DNA of 64,000 bases from Diphasiastrum complanatum (lineage: Eukaryota; Streptophyta; Lycopodiopsida; Lycopodiales; Lycopodiaceae). Numbering within the stretch: position 1 is the first letter of the stretch; the number at the start of each line of letters is the position of its first letter. Location of the stretch: contig MU832631.1 in the NCBI GenBank assembly GCA_029204225.1, positions 1-64,000 on the forward strand. The letters are read 5' to 3'. Below are positions 33,893 to 42,966 of this stretch, in pieces. The notes under the pieces were generated by a model that saw only the letters and a list, made by a program, of their open reading frames with translations, had not been told where the DNA came from and searched no databases. The translations under genes and the position numbers were made by a program.

Positions 33893-34990
33893 TTAGGCCT
33901 CTCGATGGAGTATAACATACACATCCTCCTCGTCTTGTGATCTTGGTGGCAAGTCTGGAACCCTTGCCACATTGATTTCGTCGAGATTAACCTTTAGAAT
34001 TAAAGTGTCAATAGTAACCAGTTAAACCAAGATCTTGATTCTCAGTATTGGTAAATGATTTCAAACGAAATAGCAAATTTAAATGTTGAAGCCTAAAGGT
34101 TCTTGGTCTAGACTATAGACAGATCATGGTAAACTCTATAGAATCTAGATTACATGTATGGGCTCCCTGGTCCCATTAGCTTCTTCAGAAGTCGCAGGTT
34201 GGCATGCACAAACACGAACCTCTCCAACTGTGCAATAGAAAGTCTATTCCTCCTCTTCGTATGAATCAAAGAGAACACACTCCAATTTCTCTCGCATGCA
34301 ATTGTTGCGCAATCTTGTGAGAGGACGTGGATGACAAGCCTTTGCGACTTGGGAACATCGTTCCCATGCTTCATCCACCATGAAATAGGGCGCAATAGTC
34401 CTTCCCTCAGCTGTGCACCTGGATGCCCGAAATTGAGGCCCTCGGTCCTTAACATTCAACATCCAACATTACAAATTTGAACTTCCAAGCTACAATCAAC
34501 TAAACAACTTGAACTTAGTACCACCAACTCAGTATAGTAAATACTAAATACTTATTGAATCTCAAACTTTAGTACATAGATGAAATTTTAATCATGATAG
34601 TACTAAGTAGTAACTACTAAGTACTAGCTTGTAATTAGTAATTACTAAGTACATACCTGAATATAGTCAGGTCATCCATGAGTGCATCTTGATCCCTAGG
34701 ATTAGGATAGACAGAGAAAACGTAGGAATGCCATCCCTGCATGAGCTCTCGATCATGGAATTGATCCTCCCTCCTCCATACTTAAGTGCAACCCTCTCTG
34801 TCAGTAAGTCACAACACACTATAGATAGGCTGCATTGATGTGGCAATGGCTCATGCATCATCCCAAAACACAGATAAAAGCACAACCGTCTTAAATCTCC
34901 TGGACCTGGCCTCTCATGATGGGCCCCACTATGCCCAATGGTTCGAAACAACCATTTGCCTCAAGCTTGCGTGCACTTTTATGAGCCGCT
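33893..34990 (-). pseudogene. hAT transposase C-terminal half with dimerisation domain
   Basis: Minus strand: decayed core (VFWDDA, MQPIYSVL, REDQF), then MQGWHSYVFSVYPNPRDQDA. The hAT dimerisation domain follows in 34455-34150: ISWWMKHGNDVPKSQRLVIH, VLSQDCATIACERNWSVFSL and RRNRLSIAQLERFVFVHANL. A tail NLDEINVARVPDLPPRSQDE ending in a stop at 33893 follows after an apparent intron (about 34150-33995). The CERNWS motif is diagnostic. The first half carries stops. It would bind transposon ends as a dimer if intact. Confidence 0.85.
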
Positions 34991-35083
34991 CCTAAACAAG
35001 GAACATAAAGGCAAACCTGGAATGAAATAAGAATGATTATTGATCATAAGCAGCATGCTATAGCAAAAATCAAATCAAGGTTG

Positions 35084-35145
35084 CATCGAACCGCGGTTCG
35101 AACCACTGAATCGATCGGATTAGATTTGAACGGTTCGAACCGACT
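35084..35145. repeat. Clustered CGGTTCGAACCG palindromes
   Basis: The perfect palindromes CGAACCGCGGTTCG (near 35088) and CGGTTCGAACCG (near 35130) flank a short AT core with ATCGATCGGAT. They lie upstream of the hAT C-terminal fragment and may be subterminal transposase-binding repeats, but this is a guess. Confidence 0.6.
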
Positions 35146-35208
35146 GTTGACAGAAAAGCCCTTTTCCGCGCCCGAGGCCCCGAGTTTCGAGAGAGAGGGA
35201 GAGAATCA

Positions 35209-35210
<2 letters not shown>

Positions 35211-35278
<68 letters not shown>
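35211..35278. repeat. AG microsatellite
   Basis: About 34 AG units. Confidence 0.97.
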
Positions 35279-35280
<2 letters not shown>

Positions 35281-35580
35281 GTTTGTGCATTGAGATTGTG
35301 CATTGTGTGTGTTATGTGTGAGAGAGAGAGTGTGTGTGTGTCAGAGATATTGTGTGTGTGTGTGTGTCTTGAAAGTTGAGATTTTGTGTGTGTGTGTGTG
35401 TGTGTCAGTGAATATCTGTTAGTGTGTGTGAGAGATTGTGTCACGTGTGTGTGTGACAGTGTGTGTGTGTGTGTCACAGTGTGTGAGACTTGAGTGATTG
35501 TGTGCGTGTGACTCTGTGTGTGTGTGTGTGTGTGATATTCTGTGTGTGTGTGTACAGTGTGACGTGTGTGTGTTGAAACT
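35279..35580. repeat. Compound GT-rich repeat
   Basis: Interspersed GT runs of 5-11 units separated by GAGA, CAGTG and TTGAGA pieces. Histidine-threonine reading frames on the minus strand are artefacts. Confidence 0.9.
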
Positions 35581-35640
35581 TGAATTTCGATGGGGTTCAG
35601 TGTGGGGCTTGGGCATTGTGAGAGGGGTGTGGGACCTGGG

Positions 35641-35720
35641 TAGTTAGAACTTAGAACTTAGAACTTAGCGGTTAGGGTTAGAAGTTAGAACTTAGAAACT
35701 AGATTAGAATTTAGAATTTA
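35641..35720. repeat. TTAGAACT-type short tandem repeat
   Basis: Repeated TTAGAACT units with one GGTTAGGGTTAG stretch. Confidence 0.75.
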
Positions 35721-35747
35721 GAGTATACTACATAGATATTAGAGACT

Positions 35748-35748
<1 letters not shown>

Positions 35749-35797
<49 letters not shown>

Positions 35798-35808
35798 GAG
35801 AGAGAGAG
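35749..35808. repeat. GA microsatellite
   Basis: About 28 GA units with one GTGA interruption. Confidence 0.95.
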
Positions 35809-36909
35809 GGCTCACTGCTCAGTGCTTAGTGCTCACTGCGTAGGAGAGCTTAGAGTGCTCATTGTACATTAGATCATTGTAGTCTGTAGATGTCACTAGA
35901 TGAGCATTGACTCTTGAGCTGTTTACAGTGTACACATCATGATTTATCATCAGACATGTCGCATGTGGCATTACATTGGTGACCGGACAATGGACTCATG
36001 AGGCACCTAGCATATGTATTTATTATTATGTTATGAATCATGATATATTATGGATTCTGGTTTGAAGTTTCTGATTCCTGCTATGTACTCTGTTAGTAAC
36101 TTAATCAATTATCTAATTACTAATGGTTAAAGGTTTAAACTTTAAAGTTTTACAATTTTGATTTTGGTATTTAATGTATTATGTTAGCAGTTAGTAGTTA
36201 CATATGTCATATAGAATGTTCAATGTTCAATGTTGAATGATGAATGATAATGACAGATGTCAGATAAATCTAAGTTTCTAACCTAAATTTTTTTGGCTTT
36301 CTCAAACATTCCGATCTTGACATTGCAATTTGAAAATAAGTTTGAACTTCAACTTTCAACTTTGAAACAAAATTACAATCTACTGTCCTAGTACCTATGT
36401 AGTACGGTCTAGACTCTAGACTTTGCCTAGCTAGTAGCTGCAGCCTGCCATTATCCATATCACTGTATCAGACTAGTCAGTGGTCAGTGGTCACTAGTTA
36501 GTAGTCACTAATAACTATTATCAGGATTCAGCTCTAGCCTCTGAGCTCAAATTTTAGTTATACTCCAGGATCCTAATTTCTAAACCCTGAGTTTCAAGTG
36601 TCAAGTAACAAGTTCCAACTTCCAACTCCACACCCACAGTTCCGAGTCTCCTTAGCAAACACTTAGCAGATCCTTGTACCTAGGGGCCAAGATATGGTTG
36701 CAAGTTACAACTTACTGCAGTTCTCTTAAACTTGGGTCATTCTGTTTTGATACGACAGGTCACAAGAGATCTGATTACCTTGAATCCTGATATCTGTAAA
36801 TTTAGAGGAAAATTGAAATTGTTTAGCTATTAAGCTAGTTTAGTGTGCAATCATTCATTCTCTTGATCCTTTGTACTTGCAGCAGGTTCACACATGTGAA
36901 AACTTCTCA
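35809..36909 (+). mobile_element. 5' LTR region of a copia element, left edge unknown
   Basis: No ORF. The right end is an LTR end (TTCTCA at 36904-36909) directly abutting a PBS. Close to the end is TTCACACATGTGAA (36887), a one-base variant of the palindrome in the copia-2 LTR at 25251. Short locally repeated phrases (TTCAATGTT, AGTCAGTGGTCAGTGGTC) occur at 36215-36500. The LTR start could not be placed. Confidence 0.5.
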
Positions 36910-36921
36910 TGGTATCAGAGC
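36910..36921 (+). other. Primer-binding site (initiator tRNA-Met)
   Basis: TGGTATCAGAGC directly after an LTR end. The following TTGATA resembles the context of the minus-strand PBS at 45452. Confidence 0.9.
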
Positions 36922-37613
36922 TTGATAGGAGAATACACATCTTGCCCCTTACTAGCACTCGATTGTGAGCTAACAAGTTCCACTCTCTTCATCACTCATT
37001 GATCTATCTTTTTCTCTGATTTCAGAGCTGTACGACCTACTGTAGCAGCATGTGTGAGGCATCTAATCAAGATAGAGTGGTGGCTATGTTACTTTTCATC
37101 TTCTCCATCCATGTTGCATATGTATGGAGAGCTAATCAAGTGTAGATTGTGATGCAAGTGATCTCAAGAGGATTGGTGGATCCTAAGGAGAGTTCTTGGC
37201 ATTCAAAGTGAGGCATATTGAAGGAGAAAACTAATGTTTTACATGGTTGAAGGCTGTACTATCTTGGATCCTATTTTGTAGGGGTCAAAATAGCAAGATT
37301 TGACTATTTTCCAATTTTCTTCAATCTATGAAGTATTGTTTGGATCTATGATCCTATGTATGGACGAAACTTATTAAATGATAAATCTGACTTTTTCAAG
37401 CTATTTCACACGTGTGAACTCAGATTTACTTCATCCACTTTTGCTTTGGAAAATAGAGAGCAAATTTTGACTCCCATCTAGAAATTGTCATTTTTGGCCA
37501 TTTTCAAGTTCATTATCATTTTGTACTTGATTCCATTGTGATCTATAGTTTACATTTGATTAAAATGAACCTCTGAAAACACTCTCTTTACTAAGCCAAA
37601 ACTAATCACTTCA
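36922..37613 (+). other. Untranslated leader of the copia element
   Basis: About 690 bp between PBS and gag ATG with no ORF. Contains an exact second copy of the palindrome TTCACACGTGTGAA at 37405-37418. Confidence 0.5.
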
Positions 37614-38150
37614 ATGGGATCTTATCTATTAGAACAAAGTGAAAGACTCACTTTTACCAATTATGGTACATGGAAAGTTCGGATAGAATCCATCCTTGTA
37701 CTTCAAGATCTAATAGATATAGTGAATGGGAATGAGGAGGAGCCTACTAATCCTCAAGACATTCCCAAATTCAAGAAAAGAGCACGTGTTGCTCTTCATG
37801 TTTTGAAGCTAAATGTCTCTAATGAAGTTCTAAGAGAGATTAGCTCTTGTCTTAATGCCCAAGATGCATGGAGTACTCTTCAATCTATTTATGAGTCTAA
37901 GAACACTTCAAGAGTCCTTACTCTTAGAAATTTGATCTTCCAAAGTTTTCAAAGAAAGGATGAAAGTGCCTCATCCTATGTTTCTAGAGTCAAGGATCTC
38001 CAAAAAGATCTTTCTTGCATAGATGATTCTATCAAATCCAAAGAAATTGTTCAAGTTATTTTGAATGGCTTAAGTGAAGATTTTGATATCATTGTTGAAT
38101 CATATGCAATCAAAGAGGATCTACCCTCTTTAGAAGCCTTACAAGGGGTC
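37614..38150 (+). pseudogene. Copia gag, intact start, truncated end
   Basis: The ATG at 37614 gives about 179 uninterrupted codons. They include LTFTNYGTWKVRIESILVLQ, NEVLREISSCLNAQDAWSTL, RVLTLRNLIFQSFQRKDESA, SSYVSRVKDLQKDLS and IVQVILNGLSEDFDIIVESY. This is the copia UBN2-type gag capsid. The VLNGLxxxxxxLVxxxA segment also appears at 60190-60260, so it probably belongs to the copia-2 family or a relative. Homology stops near 38150 just before the zinc knuckle, where the 112-bp repeat and hairpin complex begins. That complex probably interrupted it. Confidence 0.88.
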
Positions 38151-38228
38151 TTGATAGTAGGGACACTTTGTTCGGTCGGGACCTGAAAACTGGGAGATGT
38201 TTCGGGGCTCCCGTGTCGGTACTGTGCC

Positions 38229-38755
38229 ATAAGTAATTAGTAAGTCGTTGAAGTTCATCCGGGGAGAAACCGATCTCGTCAACCGAGCCATAGTAGTGTG
38301 TAGGTATCGTGGTTCCCTGTAGTGAATGACACAGTTTTGCATAAGTAATTAGTAAGCTGTTGAAGTTCATCCGGGGGGAAACCGATCACATCATATAAGA
38401 CATAGTAGTGTGTAGGTCTCCCTGTAGTGAATGAAACAGTTTCGTATAAGTAATTAGTAAGCTATTGAAGTTTATCCGGGGGGAAACCGATCACATCATA
38501 TAAGACATAGTGGTGTGTAGGTCTCGTGGTTCCCTGTAGTGAATGAAACAGTTTTGCATAAGTAATTAGTAAGCTGTTGAAGTTTATCTAGGGGGAAACT
38601 GATCACATCATATAAGACATAGTGGTGTGTAGGTCTCGTGGTTCCCTGTAATGAATGAAACAGTTTCGCATAAGTAATTAGTAAGTTGTTGAAGTTTATC
38701 CGGGCGGCAACCGATCTCATCATATAAGACATAGTAGTGTGTAGGCCTGTGCTGA
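38229..38755 (+). repeat. 112-bp tandem array, five copies
   Basis: ATAAGTAATTAGTAAG starts at 38229, 38341, 38446, 38558 and 38670 (periods 112, 105, 112, 112; the short unit lacks GTGGTTC). Units contain TTGAAGTTYATCCGGGG, ACCGATC and CATAAGACATAGTRGTGTG, and end GGTTCCCTGTAGTGAATGA. The period is not divisible by three, so it is not coding. Partial units reappear at both tips of the inverted repeat and one full unit at 40872. Confidence 0.95.
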
Positions 38756-39144
38756 TAGAGGTAGCTATACTTCTTGTAGGACTTTCAGTAGGATATTGTA
38801 TATCAAAAGAGTGTGGATAACCTTCTTGCAAACGCTATATCTGGGAAAAGTGAACTGTGGCAGGAATATTCAGGAACAAATCAACTTTGGATCTGGATCT
38901 CTTTTATAAGTTCCATGAAAAGTGTCGATGTCACAACATGAATCACAAGAGAGGTCTTCGTTCACTTCTACATTTGCCTACACCAATATTCTAATGAGAG
39001 AGTGTCTCAAGAGATTGTCACTCATCTAACATGAGCTGTTGTTGTGGGTGGTCATGGTCTGCTGACTCACTAACTTTGCCAAGTTCATTTGATTCGTATC
39101 GGCATAATTCTGTCACTGCTGCAGCAGAACAGAATGGGATGATC
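38756..39144. other. Link between the 112-bp array and the hairpin
   Basis: About 390 bp with no ORF or recognised repeat. Confidence 0.4.
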
Positions 39145-40580
39145 GGTCTTGTGGTTCCCTGTAGTGAATGGCATAGTTTTGTTGACCATTCACTCTTCTG
39201 GTGTCCATTCACTTCTGGAGTTTAAAATTGTGAACAACAGTTTTGTTACAGTTGTTTTCATCAAGCTATGGAATTGAGGATGCACATCACATAAGCCCAT
39301 CAAAACGCGCAAAAGTGTGGACCTATCGTATGGTTTAGTGCCAAGGGTTAGCAAACAAACGGCGAAAAGGCCGACATCAAATATACTGTTGAGCAAGATT
39401 CTGATGATAATGAGGAGTACAAGCCTTCAGTTAGCCAGGAAGAAAGTTCGATCTCTTCTATAACTTTAGAGTGCGACAGACGTACTGAAGCTGCTTGGTT
39501 ACCGACAGAGATGGTGTGAATGAAAGTCAGTTAGAGCGGGTTTTGCAATCAGTATAGAGTTTGAAAGGCAGTTTTGTTGGCTTTATACTGTTTTATGATT
39601 TAGAGTTTGGCTTTACTGCCCATTTCCTGAACTCAGACACCCAACGAAGCACTATATATCAGGCAATGTTCACTACCCTTTCATCTGGATATTTGGCCAG
39701 GAAGCCTTGCAAGAAAGCAATGGCCAAAAAGGTCCTTCCAGGGCATGCAGACGAAATGGTTGTCGCCTTTACGTACTCTCGGATTTTACCACGCCATTAG
39801 TTGCTCCGTTTTCGACTCCACGTCAAACGTTTTTGGTGAGCCTTCAGAGAAAACACCAGCTGGTTTTTGATTAGTGGATTAGAAACCAGTGGGTGCTGTC
39901 TCTTGAGGCTCACCAAAAACGTTTGACGTGGAGTCGAAGACGGAGCAATTGATGATGTGGTAAAATCCGGGAACACACTGGCGTCAGAACTACTCCTATC
40001 ATCTCCATGCACTGGAAGGAAATTTTTGAACATTGCTTTCTTGCATAGCTTCTTGGCCAAATATCCAGATGAAAGGGTATTGATCATTGCCTGATATATG
40101 CTGCTTCCTTGGGTGTCTGAGTTCAGGAAATGGGTAGTGAAGCCCATAAAACTACCTTTCAAACTGTGTTCTTATTGCAAAACATGCTTTCACTCACACC
40201 GTCCCTGTCATATACCAAGCAACTTCAATACTTTTGTCACACTTCAGACTTATGGAAGAGCTCGAACTTTCGTCCTTGCTAACTGAAGGCTTGTACTCCT
40301 CATCATCATCAGAATCTTGCTTAACAGTATCTTTGATATCCTCCTTCTGGTTGTTTGTTTCCCAAACCAAACAAAAGGCCAACATTTTAGCGCGTTTTGA
40401 GGTGCTTGTGTGGTGTGCGTCCTTGATTCCGTAGCTTAATGAAAACAACTGCAGCAAAACTGCTGCTAACAGTGGTGAATGGTCATTAGAACCGTGCCAT
40501 TCACTACAGGGAGTGAATGGTCACCAGAAGAGTGAATGGTCATCAGAACTGTGCCATTCACTACAGGGAACCACAAGACC
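39145..40580. repeat. Giant inverted repeat (arms about 722 and 698 bp, 16-nt loop)
   Basis: GGTCTTGTGG at 39145 pairs with CCACAAGACC at 40571-40580, and the arms can be followed inward to CTGGTTT (39860-39866) and AAACCAG (39883-39889). Checkpoints: ACCATTCACTCTTCTGGTG; CAAGATTCTGATGAT; GAGGAGTACAAGCCTTCAGT; CATCTGGATATTTGGCCA; CCACGTCAAACGTTTTTGGT. Each is present on the left arm and inverted on the right. By eye the arms look roughly 80-90% alike. The tips are partial copies of the 112-bp repeat. The right arm keeps a better minus-strand frame (40457-40194, with DSDDDEEYKPSVSKDESSSS; then 40162-39797), so an arm may derive from captured coding sequence. Likely a foldback-type element or an inverted duplication. 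Confidence 0.9.
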
Positions 40581-40871
40581 TACTGGCTGGCCCGACGACA
40601 AGGGACCCTTTCCCGGACCATGGCCAGCTGTTCTGCGGTGAAGTTATAATTCCAATCCGCTGCGTTTCCTCGCCCTCGCCAACTGGGGTAGGGGGGAGCA
40701 GGTCCGAGAGTTGCAGGGCACGTGGCTGCAGCTCCGGTAGTCGCGCCATTATCTCTCGCTGGCTCTCGTGAAATTCTGCTTCTTGCTTCCGTTCGTTGTG
40801 TCGGCGGACATCTTCCAGGACCTGCTCCGATTAGTTGCCCATGTGACGTTGTACCTCCCAAAACCCTAAAC
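40581..40871. other. GC-rich, CpG-rich block of unknown origin
   Basis: Markedly richer in GC and CpG than its neighbours. Minus-strand open frames (40861-40580 and 40749-40561) contain NAADWNYNFTAEQLAMVRER in one frame, but no family is recognised. It sits between the hairpin and the single 112-bp unit. Confidence 0.45.
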
Positions 40872-40983
40872 CTATCTCATCACATAGGCCATGGTACTGT
40901 GTAGGTCTTGAACTTCCCTGTGTTGAATGACACTGTGGAGCATAAGTAATTAGTAAGTTGTTGAGGTTCATCCGGGGAGCGCA
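40872..40983 (+). repeat. Single diverged 112-bp unit
   Basis: Shares CATAAGTAATTAGTAAGTTG, TTGAGGTTCATCCGGGGAG and a TAGGCCATGGTACTGTGTAG block with the array at 38229-38755, in the same orientation. It lies outside the hairpin on its right side. Confidence 0.85.
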
Positions 40984-41421
40984 TCGTTTACCTGTATTTA
41001 TGTACTTATAAAATATAGATTCGTCAGGGAGAGAGAGATAGCGAGGGCACGAGACAGAGTTTTGGAGACTCAAAAAATATAAATTGTTGCTCTTTCGTGT
41101 CCAATTCTGTAGATCAGACATGGGAGGCATGGGAGCGGTGGTTAGGTCTGTTGCAAATTTTTTTGGGTACCGTTTTCCTATTTTTTAACAGGAGGGGGCA
41201 GGTGGGTGCCAGACACCCTCTGATAATTAATGCCGGGGGGGGGGGGGGGGGGCAAAGCCATAAATTGCTTTTATTTCGCTTTGGGGATGTGGGACAGCGT
41301 GGGCAAGTGCCTGTATTTTTTTTTTTTTTTGAAAATGGGGGACGCGTCCGGACGCGGACGCACCCCTGAGGCGCCCGCGTCCGGACGCAGACACGCGTCC
41401 GCGTCCGGACCCTGCTTCCTT

Positions 41422-41459
<38 letters not shown>

Positions 41460-41826
41460 TAGCTGCAACTGCGATTCTCAAATCGCTGTTCGAATCGCAA
41501 AAAAAAAAAAATTGAATTTTTTTTTTGCTCAAAAAATCCTCCATACAGTACTGGTACACTATCTGACAAAAATAGGGTCCCTGCAGTGTTTAATATTTTT
41601 TTGGACAATCATCATCAGATCCCCCATAAAAGTCCCTGTTTTTTGAGACCCATATTGCAAAAAAGAAAAAAAAAAGCTTGAACAGCGTTCCTGGAAAATT
41701 CCAGGAACGCGTTCCAGAACAAGGGGTACATCTTTGCCCCCAAATTTATGTAAATTTTTAAATGTCTAACACTGAAATTGAGTTGTAGAGACTTCTTTCT
41801 GTGTCGAGGTATAAAAGCTTCCAATC
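40984..41826. other. Low-complexity region upstream of the small gene
   Basis: Holds an 18-nt G run (41235-41252), a T run (41315-41330), a CpG-rich palindromic block built on CGCGTCCGGACGCG (41344-41410), a TA microsatellite (41424-41457), A and T runs (41500-41530) and a palindrome AAATTCCAGGAACGCG nearby. No supported ORF. Confidence 0.6.
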
Positions 41827-41914
41827 ATGTCTCTGCTAAACAGTTCAAGCACAATTGAGAAACCAGTGAATGAGCCAATCAGGGAAGGCCATCTAAGGCT
41901 TCTCGCTCTCTTTC
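41827..41914 (+). other. Alternative local first exon for the small membrane protein
   Basis: The ATG at 41827 opens 29 codons (MSLLNSSSTIEKPVNEPIRE, ending LALF) plus one base before a GTATGT donor at 41915. Joined to the acceptor at 42293 it keeps the frame (Q, then EDPALKKFK). The total, 88 + 96 + 86 nt, is 270, or 89 residues plus stop. It lacks a targeting-like N-terminus. It competes with the distal exon at 26689-26814; I slightly prefer the distal one. Confidence 0.35.
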
Positions 41915-42286
41915 GTATGTCGTCCATCTAGGTTCTAGTTTTTAATATTTTCTTAACCACTACTTTTGCATGAAATTTGGTTATGTTGAAAACCTAAATT
42001 TTGAAATTCTCAATATGTGTAAACTTCCGGAACCTTTTTGTAATGTTTGAGATTCCAAAGAACAAAGTCTTTTGAGTTTCACTGATCAATAGAGCATTAT
42101 AGGATTGTAATCAGACCTTGTTATTTTACGCTTTTATGTTGTTCCAAAGCAAATTTGTGGGTAGCTGATGGTGCTTTGTGCATTTTCACGTTGGTTTTCT
42201 ATGATGCTTTTTTTACTAAGTGCTGTTGGATGTAAGTTGTCTTACTCTTGTAGTTGCATGGTGGTCTTACCTTATGGTCATTGTAG

Positions 42287-42389
42287 CTTTTAGAAGAAGA
42301 TCCGGCACTGAAGAAGTTCAAATCAGATAAGGAAACAGTTAAGCTTATCAAGAGAATCGGTGATATTCTTGTCCTCTCTGTTGTTGCTG
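42287..42389 (+). CDS. Small membrane protein, penultimate exon
   Basis: After a TCATTGTAG acceptor the exon reads LLEEDPALKKFKSDKETVKL and IKRIGDILVLSVVAG, then a GTAAGT donor at 42390. The first half is charged; GDILVLSVVAGSVYEIYY across the next junction forms a single membrane segment. Small plant proteins with a DPALKxFK motif followed by a VGDVLT-VVVAGCCYEIY-like segment come to mind, but I cannot name the gene reliably. An in-frame acceptor alternative at 42293 serves the local first exon. The sequence is clean, without stops, unlike the surrounding elements. Confidence 0.65.
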
Positions 42390-42880
42390 GTAAGTTGACA
42401 GTTTTTTCATTGCTCTTGGCTTTTGTTTATCTGAGGGTTGAGTTCGGACAGTAATGCAGGGGAATACATAGTCAAATAGAGGAGACACTTATAGTTTGAT
42501 TCTATTACCGTTTATGTCCTGAGTGTAGCCTTTTAATCATCTTATGAATATTTATGATTCACACAGCTGTTGACTTGCTAATTTCCTAGAAATTTCATCC
42601 TTGTACATTGTATTGCATTCTACTATGATAGTCCTACTCTTGATGGTTGGTGCACGGAGAAGAGAGACTTTATTTACAAGAGACCAGGAAACTTGCATGA
42701 TATGTGTGGTGAATATGGTTCTTCTTATTTTTTGAAAGGACACGTAATCATTTTTTGGCAGGAGATGTAAGATTCATGCATTTGTTCAGTTTGACCCTTT
42801 AGTATGTTTAAATTTTATGTCAGGCTTTTGTGTCCATTACCATTCAAAGTATGTCTGAAAATATTGTTTACAATTTGCAG

Positions 42881-42966
42881 GTTCTGTGTACGAGATTTAC
42901 TACAGAATGCAAAACAGGAAGGCGGTGCAGACTTTGGGATCTCTTTCTAATGGAAAACCATCATGA
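42881..42966 (+). CDS. Small membrane protein, last exon
   Basis: A TTTGCAG acceptor (42874-42880) restores the phase. The exon completes the Gly codon and reads SVYEIYYRMQNRKAVQ, then TLGSLSNGKPS and a TGA at 42964. The basic stretch after the membrane segment (RMQNRK) follows the positive-inside tendency, placing the C-terminus on the matrix or cytosolic side. With exons 26689-26814 and 42287-42389 it completes a 104-residue protein with an N-terminal presequence, consistent with a small inner-membrane protein of mitochondria. This localisation is inferred. Confidence 0.65.

Noticed and set aside
35070-35616. His/Thr-rich and Arg/Glu-rich ORFs
   Set aside because: They follow AG and GT simple repeats; no flanking coding sequence.
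35669-35682. Telomere-like GGTTAGGGTTAG
   Set aside because: Fewer than two plant-type units and embedded in TTAGAACT repeats; no interstitial telomere array.
38229-38755. CRISPR-like array
   Set aside because: Units are contiguous 112-bp tandem repeats without unique spacers, in a plant nuclear sequence.
41227-41646. ORFs across the poly-G and TA region
   Set aside because: Low-complexity translation (Gly, Phe and Tyr-Ile runs) without coding character.
41810-41816. TATA-like GGTATAAAAG before the ATG at 41827
   Set aside because: Only about 15 bp from the start codon, too close to serve as the promoter of that ATG.
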